64,000 nucleotides of DNA from Chondrilla cf. caribensis (Eukaryota; Porifera; Demospongiae; Chondrillida; Chondrillidae): NCBI GenBank assembly GCA_964020155.1, contig OZ026569.1:1608971-1672970 (forward strand), read 5' to 3'. This document shows, one piece after another, positions 14,011 to 26,447 of this stretch. The stretch's first letter is position 1; every line of letters starts with the position of its first letter. Position numbers and translations under genes: made by a program. The notes under the pieces were generated by a model. It was not told the origin of the DNA and ran no database searches. It saw only the letters and a program-made list of their open reading frames with translations.

Positions 14011-17000
14011 ATGGAGGATACTGATCGAAAGGAGAAGAAGAATTCTGCTGGTTTGCATATTGTGAAGGGAGTTCCTCTTCCGCCATTCATTGGACAGAAG
14101 AGAATAGACGAGTACAAGAATTGGCCACTACTCCAAGACGACGTTTATATCGTAGCATTCCCGAAATCCGGAACAACTTGGACCCAACAGATAGTTAAGC
14201 TGATCAAGAACAACGGAGTGGATGACGATGTGGTGATCGAGAAGTCCATACCATGGGTTGATGAGAGAGGACCAGAGGAATATAAGGTAAATTATGCAGT
14301 GTACCGTCAATATAGGATGGTTGCCTTATCTGGTATAATGGGATACACTGCTTGAACAAGACCACATGCAGTGCCTTGACCAGCCATCAGTATAATGTAA
14401 TCCAAACACTATCCCTATCCAAACTCCTAACCCTTCCCTAAGCCAAACTCCTAACATTTACTGGGTGCCTTCTGAAGTAGCCTCTGGCTAAAGGCCCTTC
14501 CCAGTTTAAATAAGTTTCCATAACCATAACCATAACCATAAAGATGCCGAAGCTCGGGTTAATAATTACAGTAGAGCGCTCATATCCGGTCCCCGTAGTA
14601 ACGGGCAACTCGCGGTCAACCAGGCTGTGCTTCCAAGCGTTAGCGCTAATTTTCTATATCAGTCAATCAATAATTATTTGAGTGCACCACACCCCAAGGG
14701 GCTAGGACATACCAATGGTCCTATGTAGCACATACGACATCAGATATGCTCAGTATATAATGTGCATTCCTAAGTGTAACTGCAACAGTGAATTTATATT
14801 ATAATTTATATTGCCCGAAGAGGATGGCCGATTTTGAAGCACTTTTATACTTCAATTGATTTTTAAACTAAGAATATAATGATGCTACTGTATCTACACA
14901 TATGTAGTGATGAAGAATAACATATTATTTTCTATCCTTATTGTTATATGAATCTGTTGAATCATTGGTCTCATAGTTACGGGCACCCTTGGTCCCACAT
15001 GCCGGATATGAGGGTTTCCACTGTATTGTGGTCTAATTATATGTAGGGTTCATGCGTTTTGCTCACCTCCATGCAGAGATTAATCACAAAATATTTTATC
15101 AAGGCATCTATTTAGTACTGCAAGTGCAGAGTAGTGTCACATGTTTGCTATGCTATTCTAATTGATAAAAGTTTTAATTAGTGGTTAAGACATGGGCACG
15201 AGGGCATTATGACATATAAAATACCGAGTCCCGAGGGCGAGTGTATTTTATATGTCATAATGCCGAGTGTCCATGTCTTAACCATTATAGCATCCGTTGC
15301 TAACGCTTTATACTGTTGCTAGCGCTTTATACAATATAAAATTGCTGTATAATAGTACTGTTTCTATGGTAACGGATGCTATTTGATTTTAAAACACACC
15401 CATAGTCAGCTCGATGTCTCAGTTATGCACAGTTGCTGGGATTTTTAACGCAGCTAGTACATGTGCATGATATTTTTGAGGCTTTTGCTGATACAAGTAT
15501 CATGATGTTGATGCAATCGTTGAATTTGCCATTCTTTATACAATCGTGTACTTCCTTGCCACTCAATGACGTATGATGATGTCTAATCATGATGTAAATG
15601 CATAACCTCTTACAGTGTGGTTAAGTTATATAATTGATTGTAAAACCATACCCATTTAGGAAGTTGTTTACCACATTTTCTGGAGTCAGATCATTTTTCT
15701 TTATGCACTCATTCTTAGTTCATATTGATAAGCATGTTAACTTTATACAATCACTATTTATTTACAATTATGCTGTAGACATTCTTTTCACCTCAAGATC
15801 ATTGTAGTCAAGATTGTTGTAACCCTTTTCGTTCTTCAAGGTCATTCAGTTTAGTTTAAGATAAAATACTATAATAATTAAAATAACCCCTGTATTCATA
15901 ATAATCACTCCGATATCGGAGTTACAATGCAGCTACAGAAGCATTTATTTATGTATACACTGTGGTTGGATGTTGGGTAATCCAAGTTACCCATATTCTA
16001 ATAATACTGATGGTTGGTTGATAGCTACACTTGCACGATCCCAAACCTGGATCACAAATGTATTTGGGCTTGAGGTCAGTGTAATAGTACGTATGTCTAC
16101 ATTTTATTACCTATATTATGTATGGTGGTGTCAAAGACATTGCTTGGACGAGGGTGTTATTGGGTATATTGGTTAGACTAATAGGAATTTGAAGTGTGGA
16201 TTTCATGTTATGGTCAAGCCGTTACAGTAACTGTAGTAGAAATTATTTTCAACGCTTGCTTGCTCCTACTATAGTGGCTGTGCACTTATGTGTTGTGTTA
16301 TGAGGTAATAAAGTCACAATAATGTTTTCAGTAACTTTAAATGAAATATCCACCAAGGTCAACTGATTTGTTCATTATACCTGGAAATTGATGTTAGCCA
16401 AAGTCTAGATGTTAGACGTGATTATTTAGACCAATTACTAATTTAATAATAATTTAGAGTGTAATTTGGTTCACAGTGTAATACCTCTGGAACATCTACG
16501 GTCGTCTGATTGGTGAAAGGCCTGACAGTGTACAGTTATGAGAAAATTTATTAAGCCTTATTATAGGAAAAAATGCAATACAGCCATATTCCTAGCAACT
16601 GGCATGGGCTCACTCCAAATATTGCTCATCATTCAAAAAATATGCTATTTCTGATGTTGCTATAGGATATGCAGTCCCCTCGTTTCTTCAAGAGCCACAT
16701 GCCTTACAAACTTATGGTTGGAGAGGAGCCAGCAAAGTCACCTGCAAAATATATTTACGTTGCCAGGAATCCAAAAGACGTGGCTGTTTCCATGTACCAC
16801 AATGCAAAGGTTTTCAAAATAAACGAAACTGATGTGCAGTTTGACGGTCCATGGGATGCATTCTTTAAAGAGTTCCTTGTCGGAAATGTCCCAATGGGTT
16901 CATGGTTTGATCATGTACTGGAATGGTGGGAACATAAGGGTAAGTACTTGTAATGCATTTAAGTAGTATTCATTGTAACCCAAGAATTGTGGATGAAAGG

Positions 17001-17580
17001 TTTGGCGGATTATGAGAATTCATTATACATGCAAAATATGGAAATACAGTATGTCTATCTATAATAATATTAGTATACATCACGAATAATAGTGATAAAT
17101 CATCAATATTAATACCAGATGTGCATATATTATATATGTTCATGACTGTTGTAAAATTATTTCATTGTTCTTCTTAGGACAATTGTATAATGGACGACAT
17201 TGTTTAATGAAATGATAATATTATTATCATAATTAATATTCTCTTTAGATGCAGCCAACATTCTATTTCTCAAATACGAGGATAGAAAGAAAGATCTTCA
17301 TCAAGCCATTGAATCCATTGCATCCTTTCTTGGGTACAAGCTTGAACCTCAAGTGGTGGACTTGATTGCTCAACAATGCACCTTCCAGTCCATGAAGAAG
17401 AATCCTACAGCAAACTGGTCTTGGAATTACGAAAGACACATTACCGAGTTTGAATTTATGCGTAAAGGCATTGTTGGAGATTGGAAAAACTACTTTACAG
17501 AAGACCAAAACAAAAGACTCAACGATGAGTTTGCCAGGAGAATGGCTGGGACCGGTTTGGATTTTGAATTTGAACAGTAA
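14011..17580 (+). CDS. Cytosolic sulfotransferase (SULT family), copy 1
   Basis: Transfers the sulfonate of PAPS to a hydroxyl or amine acceptor in the cytosol. Three exons, 14011-14286 (276 nt), 16666-16939 (274 nt) and 17249-17580 (332 nt), join in phase to 293 aa, the usual SULT length. The 5'-phosphosulfate loop PKSGTTW is at residues 51-57 and the catalytic His is in FFKSHMPY. The 3'-phosphate-binding block YVARNPKDVAVS and the C-terminal RKGIVGDWKNYF motif are intact. Exon 1 ends phase 0 (EEYK) and exon 2 opens DMQSPRFFKSH. Acceptor specificity is unknown. The gene faces LAAO copy 3 tail to tail. The 2.4-kb first intron contains a MITE, a SINE fragment and hairpin elements. Confidence 0.9.
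14456..14543. repeat. SINE/LINE 3'-end-like repeat with (ATAACC)n tail
   Basis: The segment tactgggtgccttctgaagt through cccagtttaaataag matches 43216-43280 and ends in four CATAAC units. Dispersed copies with a microsatellite tail suggest a short retroposon end. Confidence 0.6.
14569..15023. mobile_element. TA-flanked MITE (Tc1/mariner-pogo type ends), 455 bp
   Basis: The ends CAGTAGAGCGCTCATATCCGG and, reversed, CAGTGGAAACCCTCATATCCGG form terminal inverted repeats. TA dinucleotides at 14567-14568 and 15024-15025 are consistent with TA target duplication. It contains a nested SINE fragment near 14655-14735. Confidence 0.7.
14655..14735 (+). repeat. SINE body fragment (tRNA-like head missing)
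   Basis: Near-identical to the body of the element at 37045-37215 in opposite orientation. Shared blocks include caataattatttgagtgca and ggtcctatgtagcac. Confidence 0.65.
15183..15283. repeat. Near-perfect hairpin, arms about 42 bp
   Basis: The left arm begins GGTTAAGACATGGGCACGAG and reads to ...CATATAAAATAC. The right arm is its reverse complement with about six mismatches, separated by a loop of about 17 bp. It is absent at the corresponding position of the second SULT unit, where only the neighbouring palindrome is found. Confidence 0.8.
15287..15382. repeat. ATAGCATCCGTT...AACGGATGCTAT inverted-repeat element
   Basis: The ends ATAGCATCCGTTGCTAACG and, reversed, ATAGCATCCGTTACCATAG enclose repeated 'gctttatac' motifs. 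Partial copies lie at about 24645-24721 and 36595-36675, each next to exon 1 of an LAAO gene. These mark the edges of the duplicated units. Confidence 0.75.
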
Positions 17581-18411
17581 TCAATCTATCAATATTGTTG
17601 TTTGCTACTCAATGATAATCTACTATTACTATAGTAGTACTACTGATAATAATCTTGTCAATTTAAAATGATAATCCACTGAAATTTGATAATTATACTC
17701 AGAACTCCTCAATAAATGATGTATCATTCTGAATCGGCTCCGCCTCGGTCTCGTATTCTATTACGGCTAATGCCCTCATATTTGGGTGATAACTAATTTG
17801 TCTCCTATTGCCATGGTTTCTGGGGTAGGTTTTGGTGGTACTTGTAATTATCAAACGTACGTACATAGGATGGCTACCAAGAAACTGGCGAAGGGGGAAT
17901 GATTTGACTCTGTAAAATTCATGACAAGGATCTATATAGGCACGCTTACAGAAAAAATTGTCCCCATATCCTGTATGGTATTCTGTAGGTTATCATATTG
18001 AATAAACCCTGTCAATTTATTTTTGTCTCCCATTTGCATTGGCAATGGGAGACAAAAAAATATATATAATATTATTATATTAAATTATATTCATTAGTAC
18101 TGTATTACATTGATAAAGGAATTTTGTGATGGATTAAAAGGTTTGGCAGATTAATCAGCTACAGTGGAATATTAATATTATAATAATAATTATACGTATA
18201 TAATCTGTTAACAACAATTAATTATATACAATCTGTTAACAAGTTGAAAACTCAATATATATTATATAGAAATCATTACACTAATTACAAAAATAATGTT
18301 CAAAGTAAATATAATATTATACCCAAAATATATAATTTACATTAACATTTTGATATATACATTAGGAAATTCATGCAGTGTTAGACAAAATTCCATAGTT
18401 GGATTATTGAC
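17581..18411. other. Convergent intergenic region between SULT copy 1 and LAAO copy 3
   Basis: AT-rich, no gene seen. It contains an inverted repeat at about 18021-18060 (TTTTGTCTCCCATT / AATGGGAGACAAAA) and a fragment resembling the 'ggtttggcagatta' MITE family near 18140. Confidence 0.6.
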
Positions 18412-21400
18412 TTATTGCTCATTATAGATATAAAACTGAAAAGCAGCTCTTAGACCAGACTGTAAGGCACCTTCAATCCAACCTGGAATCCACGATAGCC
18501 ACTCTCCAGCCAAATACATCCTCTTGTTTATACTGCGGTTCATAAGCTTGGAACCCTTCAAGTATGAGATAGGCTCATTAACAGTAAATGCATTTGAGAA
18601 GTGGCATACAGTGCCTTGTTCATACTCGCTCCCTATCTCTGGGTGAATGGAAGATATTTCGTGTACCATTTCCTTCAAAATTTCTTCTTCACACACGCTG
18701 GCATAACGATTTGCAAACGGTGGCCAAATGTAACACATCAGAATACCTCCCTTTGTCTGCCCTTCAAGGTCAGATTCTGCAACACTGGGATAAACAAGTT
18801 GCAATGTAATTGTAGACTTAATCAATCTACTTGCTCCTCCATTGATGCCATCTTTTTCCCAGAATCGAGTCTTGCACTGCAAGAGAACTTTGCAGGTGGA
18901 GGTGAGACGAAAAGCTGATATCCCATTACGATATTCCGGTGGAAGTGATGGGATGAATTCAATTTGAAGTAGATTAACAATCGGGGTGGTCACAATTACA
19001 GCATCTCCGGTGATCTCTACTTCTGCTTGTGTTTTGTTATCAAACGCAGTGACAACAACTGATTGGTCATCATAGTGGATCTTACGGACACAAATTCCGA
19101 GTCTTAGGCTCTGGTTCAGTTCTACTTCCCTATTCCATCCATTTGGATTCCTTTCGAGGAATTTCTCGGCAAAGGCCTGTAATCCCCCTTCAAAAGTGTG
19201 CATGGGGTCGAGCCAAAAATCATTTATGCAGTAGAATATCACAAAGGTAACAGACCAGTGCCAAGGAAAAGGGATCCTACACATAGATTGTGCAGCAATA
19301 GCACCTTTGGTCCATGGCAAAAGTTGATGTAGTTGGAAGAGAATATCGTTCTCTGAATCACTGAACCTTGGCTGAAGATCGGTTAGAGGATTGCTACACA
19401 GGAAGGCTTGAACAGACATGTCGGACCATGTGTCCAGCCACTGCTCCCAGGCACGAGTGCAACCATTGGGTACCTTTCGTCCTTGTGCTAATTTTCTTCG
19501 CAGGGACTCCAACAGGGGACTAAGACTTGCCATGAAGTAAGAATCTATCAAAACAAAACAGATAATGAATTGATGAAGTCAGAGCTATAATAATATAATA
19601 TTATGTTGAATTGTTCATCAAACTCACTGATATCAGATATGCAGTATTTTGTTTTGATTTCTTTGCTTAGGTTCTCATCCCATCCAGGCCACAATTTACT
19701 GATATTTCCACCAGAATCTGTGTTCCATTCTGTAAAATGCATCAACAAAAAACAAACTGCAAGTTAAATAGCATGACATGCCATCTTCAAGATGTAACCC
19801 ATATAATAATAACTATTATCTATTGTATTACATGGGCATTAATCAAAGATTCTGCATGCCAGTGGGCAATATCTGGGATATTGCCCACTCAGGTGAGCCA
19901 ATATCAAATACCGTATATCTGGAAATGTTGGCAGTGATTTAAATTTGGCGATTTGGCAGTCACGGTCATAGCCGCCAAATTAATATTTGTCAGTCAACAT
20001 TTGCGTTTAACATTATCAACATTCATTCTGGTAAACTGCCAAAATTTAATTCCACCAATAATGCATTGAGCCAGGATTGGGGCAAGTAGCCAAGTTTTAT
20101 GATGGCCAATATTTCTGGATAGACGGTAAGTGCCTGTACATGTTTCTTTGATAGCCATAGACGGCAATATTTTTTATATTCTCATGTGATGTCAAATAAC
20201 GTCTATTATGTGCAACCACAGTTGCCTATAATATAACAGATAGAGCTTTGCTTGCCTATAAGATCTAAGACTTTTGGACGTGCAAAAGTTACTTGTTGCT
20301 CATTTCTACCTTGCTACGTATGACAAGTACCACATCTAGTCATAAGATGTGGAATCTACGTACATATAACCCACCTTTTTGTGTGATTTTATCAGATCCT
20401 CCAAAAGAAATAAAACACTTGTCACAGCTGTTTATGAATTTTTCAGGAGTGAGTTTGAAATGTGCTGACGCATAAAAATCTGTGATAAAGTGAGGTGTAG
20501 CCTTTCCTTTTGTTGAAGCAACTTCCTCTGGACTACCAGGGATTCGCATTGCTCCACCTGTTTGAAAGAATATAAATGGCACTCAATCATCGTGATTACT
20601 GCAACAATAATATAATTATTATTTGTCTACGATCAGTAGAAGTAACCCCATTAGTATAGATACTGCACTATTAATACTGAGATACTACACCTCAATTGCA
20701 AATTCACATAACATAAACATAACTGCTGTGTCCTTAGTATCAGAGTACAACTAAAAATGATCTGTTCAAACCTCACAATTCTTATAAGTGCATGTTTACA
20801 AACTTGTGCATGGGCATTTCCAATGAAATTAAAAAGCAAAACAGTAAATTCTCGTTAATCTACCACCACTTTATCTGCCAAACCTTTCAATCCGCCACAA
20901 TTTTCCAGTACCAATATAATGTACAAATATTAATGAATATCCAGTTAATCCGCCAAAATCGTTAATCCACCATATTCTTTGAAAACGACTTGTGGTGGAT
21001 TAATGAGTATTCACTGTATGTATGAAATTCAATATTTCAGGTTAATGGAAGTCAAATGAATACAGACTAAGAAATTGACCCTTCAAATAATGAATAGGTT
21101 TGAATAGGTTGGATTCATGTCAATCTGACATTAGTTTCTACCCAAGGTTCAAAAAAGCATCGTCTTTGGCAAAGATGCATGATATACTCTTAGATATACA
21201 TATTAATTATAATAATATCTAGAAACTAGAAGAGTTGTTAAAATTAGTAAATTAATGCTCAGACATGTCATTGCTCATTTAGTACTATTTTAAATGCATG
21301 ACCTATGTGTGTACTATATAAATATAAAAATTATAAAAATGCAAATAATAACAATAATAATAATAATATCCAGGATGAAAAGTTATTCTTTGTGAAGCAC

Positions 21401-24400
21401 ATGTTATTCCGGAATGAGTGTTTTTACCTTGTGTTTTGCTACAACTAGCAATGTCATAGTTGCCAACTGTCCCGAAAAAAAACAGGACATTCACGGATAT
21501 TTCCAATGGTAACATGTCCAGCATGGTCTGGTGAATGTCCTTGATTTCTCATAATTTACAATAATAGTGAAAATTAGACCACAGGATAAAGAATCTGATT
21601 GCTCATATTCAAATTGTCTTCAGAATGGCAATCATACAATCGACAAGCAAGGACTTTGATTCAATAGCAGGTAGATGTTTAATCCTAATCCATCATTCTC
21701 TAGAATGAATATTCAACCTGTTAAATTTTTGAGCAGCAGTGCTCAGTACTCTGATTTCCAGCTTTAAAGCTCTTTGAAAGGTTTGTGTAGGTACTTTGTC
21801 ATCAATTTGCCTAGTAGTGAAAAACCCACAATAACTGTCCTATGGAGCATAACGTTCAGTTAATCCCTCAAAAATCAGCTTTTCAATTCATCTGTGCATT
21901 TGACAACATTTGCAATATGACCTGGCTGACTACAATGTTGATTTTACTCCCCTACAAATTGAAACAGTCACTTCATTTTCCCAGTTGAAAATGGGATACA
22001 TTCCAACACTATTAGTGATAAAGTATAATATTTAATAAGTTTCTGGACTACTCTCACAGCTGCTATATATTTATCAAGCATGTTCAATAGTACAAAGCCT
22101 GCATATATCAATTGAGTGATTTTGGCAGGAGCATGTACCCTACAGGCCTACGTCATAAGTATCCCTGAAGGTAACTTTTAAGGGTTGGCAACAATGCAGC
22201 ATTCCATACCATTTCCCACACATACATGTCATACTAGGTAGGAGTAACAATGAATAAATCAAGGGTGCATGGTCAATTCCTTTGAAACCAGCTAGGATCG
22301 AATATGTAATTTGAGTAGCTCTTCTCATGGCACATGTTGTTTTCAATTCTGTTACATCTGTGCTGAGTATAATGGCTTAAGAGTGCCATTTTCACAGTTT
22401 ACTTGCGGTAATTTTGCTGTAGCACAAAGATCAATGATGTAAAAGATTCCTTCTGAGACTTCTCCATTATAAAAACCGTTTGAAATCTTCCTGACAGTAG
22501 TACCAGGGAGGAATTGACCCATGGTAGTTACAGTTCACTTTCTGAACCTCCATCATCAATGGGTCACTTATTCAACACATTGACAAAATGAACACAACAA
22601 TTTGTAATGTATAATAGTGTACAGCCTTTATGTGTGTGGGGAGAATGGTGGTGTTTTTGCTTGGCAGGTCTTCTATGTACATATACAATCGAACATAGTG
22701 CACCCACCCCCACGCATGCACAAATTATATACACTACTAACCATTCCATGCACATAATAATATGTGGTAGGATCTGAGAAAAGGGGTCTTATGGCGCTGT
22801 TGTGTAAACTGAGATATGGGTCAAAGCATGTTTTCATGTAATTTTTTTGAAAAACATTTTCTGCAATAAATCCAATCTAAATGTTTAGTAGAAGGTTCCC
22901 TGAAAGCGCGGTGACCGTTCGACCTTGCGTTTTGGAGCTACGACTGATTGTCATCTACCGAAAATACGCCATTTTTATTCGTTACGCAGTTATGCGGACA
23001 CCGCGATTCACGCGTGCAATGGAATTATACAAGTCTATATGTGTCATGGAAAATAGAAAGGGTCCTTGAAAGTGGATTTAATGGTGTAGCAGTGTACTGA
23101 TATATGCAGACATTGTGTTGATGCATCTTTCTGTTCAAGAATACTATGTATCATCCTTATCAGGTGATCCTGTAAGGAGTGAGGGAGGCTACACTAGTGA
23201 TTACATTGTGCTGACCTAAGAAATATCATGAGTAACTGTGTATACTAGGACACCCTAAACAAAACTCACATGACAATAAATTATATTCATACAGTATTAT
23301 GACCTACAGTGGAACTGTGAATATCATTGAACATTGAGCTCTCCTCCCCTTGTATATACTCTGGTATACACTTTTATCCCTGTTATTGGACCACCAGCAA
23401 GTAGGTCATATATATGAATATACAGTTATTGTCATGTGAGTTTTGTTTAATGTGTCCTATTATACACAGTTTGTTAGGTCAGCACAATGTAATCACTAGT
23501 GTAGCCTTCCCCACTCCTAACAGGATCACCTGATAAGGATGATCATAGTATTTTTGAACAGAAAGATGCATCATCACAATGTCTCTATATATCAGTACAC
23601 TGCTGCACCATTAAATCCACTTTCAAGAAAATTACCCTAAGGACCCTTCCTATTTTCCATGACACATATAGTCTACACACCTAGATGACGTCACAAATTA
23701 TACGAAGTTATATGGAATGTTTAGACGTAAGCAATTATCGCATTTTCCTGGAATGGTGGTTTCATTTACCATAACAGTCAATCACGTGTATCTTCAGAAC
23801 CAAATGAGCTATACGGAAATTTAAAGCGGCATTCTGTATATTAGGACATGTGTTTTAAGTTGGTAGGGTTAACTCGGAATCGAATGTTAGTGCCATAAGA
23901 CCCCTTTTCTCAGATCCTATCACATATTATTGTACAGGTAAGTGAAGGATGTTAGCATACTCCTCAGACTGATGATGTTGCTCATCACAACATCATCAGT
24001 TGAACAGATAAAACTTTGCTGTATTCATTTTGGCAATGCCTTGTCGCCATGACAATTTCTGAGTATGTTGCGATACATGCAATTCATCAAATCCACCAAT
24101 AGTGGTGGAATATTACAACCCGTATTATTACAGTGTATAACATGCATCGCTTACCCTCGGCGTATAGTCCCCTGGTGAACGGTTCCCTCACCGTCTCCAC
24201 TCGACCACCAACACGATCTTTACACTCGAGAATTTCCACTTCGTGACCAGCTTGAGACAGCTCGTAACCTGCGCACAAACCCGACATCCCAGCTCCTACA
24301 ATGAGGACTTTCTTTGGATTAGTCGTCTTTGTGAACTTCCATTTCGGATCGGGGTTCCTCATTCGTCCACTGGTCCATTCTTTATAGGCGTAGTTCAGAC

Positions 24401-24572
24401 CGTACTGGGGAATGTCCAGGAAGAGCTGCTTTACTAGATCGCTCTCCTGAGGAGGTCCGTTTCCCTTCAAACTGGGCACGCTGTATCCATCCAATCCTTT
24501 GAATGGATGTTCTTCGGGAAGATCGATATTTTTCAGCCAAAACGTACGGGCAGAGTACCAATCTGGCTCCAT
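18412..24572 (-). CDS. L-amino-acid oxidase-like flavin amine oxidase, copy 3
   Basis: Four exons on the minus strand: 24155-24572 (418 nt), 20375-20557 (183), 19628-19729 (102), 18412-19544 (1133). They join in phase to 611 aa. The [14 protein letters not shown] motif, GGAMRIPG and the terminal LAGEWLSW...[10 protein letters not shown] motif are all intact, so it should be an active flavoenzyme. The protein ends YIYNEQ and lacks the SKL-bearing tail of copy 2. Exon 1 differs from copy 1 at only about five residues of 139, while exons 2-4 differ at a large fraction of positions. Intron 1 is 3.6 kb and contains a MITE and a 1.2-kb foldback element. The gene is tail to tail with SULT copy 1. 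Substrate is unknown. Confidence 0.9.
20841..21018. mobile_element. MITE, CAGTGAATTCTCGTTAATC-type ends
   Basis: 178 bp with inverted ends (cagtaaattctcgttaatc / reversed cagtgaatactcattaatcc). It is orthologous to the copy at 31124-31300 in the duplicated unit, so it predates the duplication. Confidence 0.75.
22756..23931. mobile_element. Foldback element, about 1.18 kb, long inverted arms
   Basis: The outer ends match over about 40 bp as an inverted repeat (aataatatgtg(g/a)taggat..., ...ggggtcttatgg). A second inverted block pairs about 23030-23300 with about 23400-23660 around a loop of about 100 bp. The intervening outer stretches do not pair. The equivalent site in LAAO copy 4 (35574-35606) lacks the element, which shows insertion after the duplication. 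It encodes no convincing protein. Confidence 0.75.
23969..24001. repeat. Short hairpin in LAAO copy 3 intron 1
   Basis: CTGATGATGTTG and CAACATCATCAG face each other across a loop of about 9 bases, just right of the foldback element. In copy 4 the left arm is replaced by another MITE (35663-35950). Confidence 0.7.
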
Positions 24573-25296
24573 ACTAGCACTGGTAAGTAGCAAACGTGTA
24601 GCCTATTTAGTGACTCGGTATTTTATAATATGTCATAATAACGCTTTATACTGTTGCTATCGCTTTATACATTATAAAATTGCTGTATAATAGTACTGTT
24701 TCTATAGTAACGGATGCTATAACTGTAGTATAATAATATATATTGCGCGAAGAAAGATGTCCGCTTTCGAAAAGTAGTGCGACATGTTTGCTATGCTATT
24801 TTAATCGATAAAAGTTGTAATTGATTTTAAAACACACCCATAATCAGCTCGATGTCTGAGTTATGCACAGTTGCTGGGATTTTTAATGCAGCTAGTACAT
24901 GTGCATGATACTTGTGAGGCTTTTGCTGATACAAGTATCATGATGTTGATGCACTCATTGAATTTGCCATTCTTTATACAATCGTGTACTTCCTTGCCAC
25001 TCAATCACGTATGATGATGTCTAATCATGATGTAAACGCATAACCTCTTACAGTGTGGTTAAGTTATATAATTGATTGTAAAACCACACCCATTTAGGAA
25101 TTTATTTACCACATTTTCTGGAGTCAGATCATTTTTCTTTATGCACTCATTCTTAGTTCATATTGATAAGCATGTTAACTTTATACAATCACTATTTATT
25201 TACAATTATGCTGTAGACATTTTCACCTCAAGATCATTGTAACCCTTTTCGTTCTTCAAGGTCATTCAGTTTAGTTTAAAATAAAATACTATAAAG

Positions 25297-25655
25297 TAGG
25301 GCTGGGAATCGGCTGTAATTTTCAAATCGATTATCAGTACATATTAACCGATTGATTAATCGATTAATCACCGGAAGTAATTAAGTGGGCGTAACCGGAA
25401 ACCACTCCCACTTTATTAGATGGAGTAGTCATCCAATAGACATGAAGTGAAGTTCATAGAGTCCTTCTCATATTTCAGGTACGAAATTGAACCCATGGAG
25501 TGAAGGTTCTAGGTAATAAGGCGGGGGTGGCTTCCTGTTCTACTCACTTAATTACTTCCTGTGATTAATCGATTTGCTTGTGCTATTATTGATAATCAGA
25601 TTTGAAATGAAAATCGATTGATTAATCGATTAATCGATTAATCGTCCCAGCACTA
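25297..25655. mobile_element. hAT-type MITE, 359 bp, with 8-bp target duplication
   Basis: The ends TAGGGCTGGGA and, reversed, TAGTGCTGGGA are flanked by perfect 8-bp duplications CTATAAAG (25289-25296 and 25656-25663). The paralogous intron of SULT copy 1 (about 15868) has the empty site. The interior is rich in ATTAATCGATT palindromes. A diverged relative lies at about 61975-62222. Confidence 0.88.
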
Positions 25656-26447
25656 CTATAAAGTAACCCCTGTATTCATAATAATCACTCCGATATCGGA
25701 GTTACAATGCAGCTACAGAAGCATTTATTTATGTATACACTGTGGTTGGATGTCGGGTAATCCAAGTTACCCATATTCTAATAATACTGATGGTTGGTTG
25801 ATAGCTACACTTGCACGATCCCAAACCTGGATCAAAAATGTATTTGGGCTTGAGGTCAATGTAATAGTACGTATGTCTACATTTTATTACCTATATTATG
25901 TATGGTGGTGTCAAAGACATTGCATGGACGAGGGTGTTATTGGGTATATTATTGGTTAGACTAATAGGAATTTGAAGTGTGGATTTCATGTTATGGTCAA
26001 GCCGTTACAGTAACTGTAGTAGAAATTGTTTTCAACGCTTGCTTGCTCCTACTATAGTGGCTGTGCACTTATGTGTTGTGTTATGAGGTAATAAAGTCAC
26101 AATAATGTTTTCAGTAACTTTAAATGAAATATCCACCAAGGTCAACTGATTTGTTCATTATACCTGGAAATTGATGTTGTCCAAAGACTAGATGTTAGAC
26201 GTGATTATTTAGACCAATTACTAATTTAATAATAATTTAGAGTGTAATTTGGTTCACAGTGTAATACCTCTGGAACATCTACGGTCGTCTGATTGGTGAA
26301 AGGCCTGACAGTGTACAGTTATGAGAAAATTAATTAAGCCTTATATAGGAAAAAAGGCAATACAGCCATATTCCGAGCAACTGGCATGAGCTCACTCCAA
26401 ATATTGCTCATCATTCAAAAAATATGCTATTTCTGATGTTGCTATAG

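Noticed and set aside
24645..24721. Promoter shared by LAAO copy 3 and SULT copy 2
   Set aside because: The sequence is the duplicated inverted-repeat element and SULT intron 1. No SULT exon 1 follows, so there is no reason to call a SULT promoter here.
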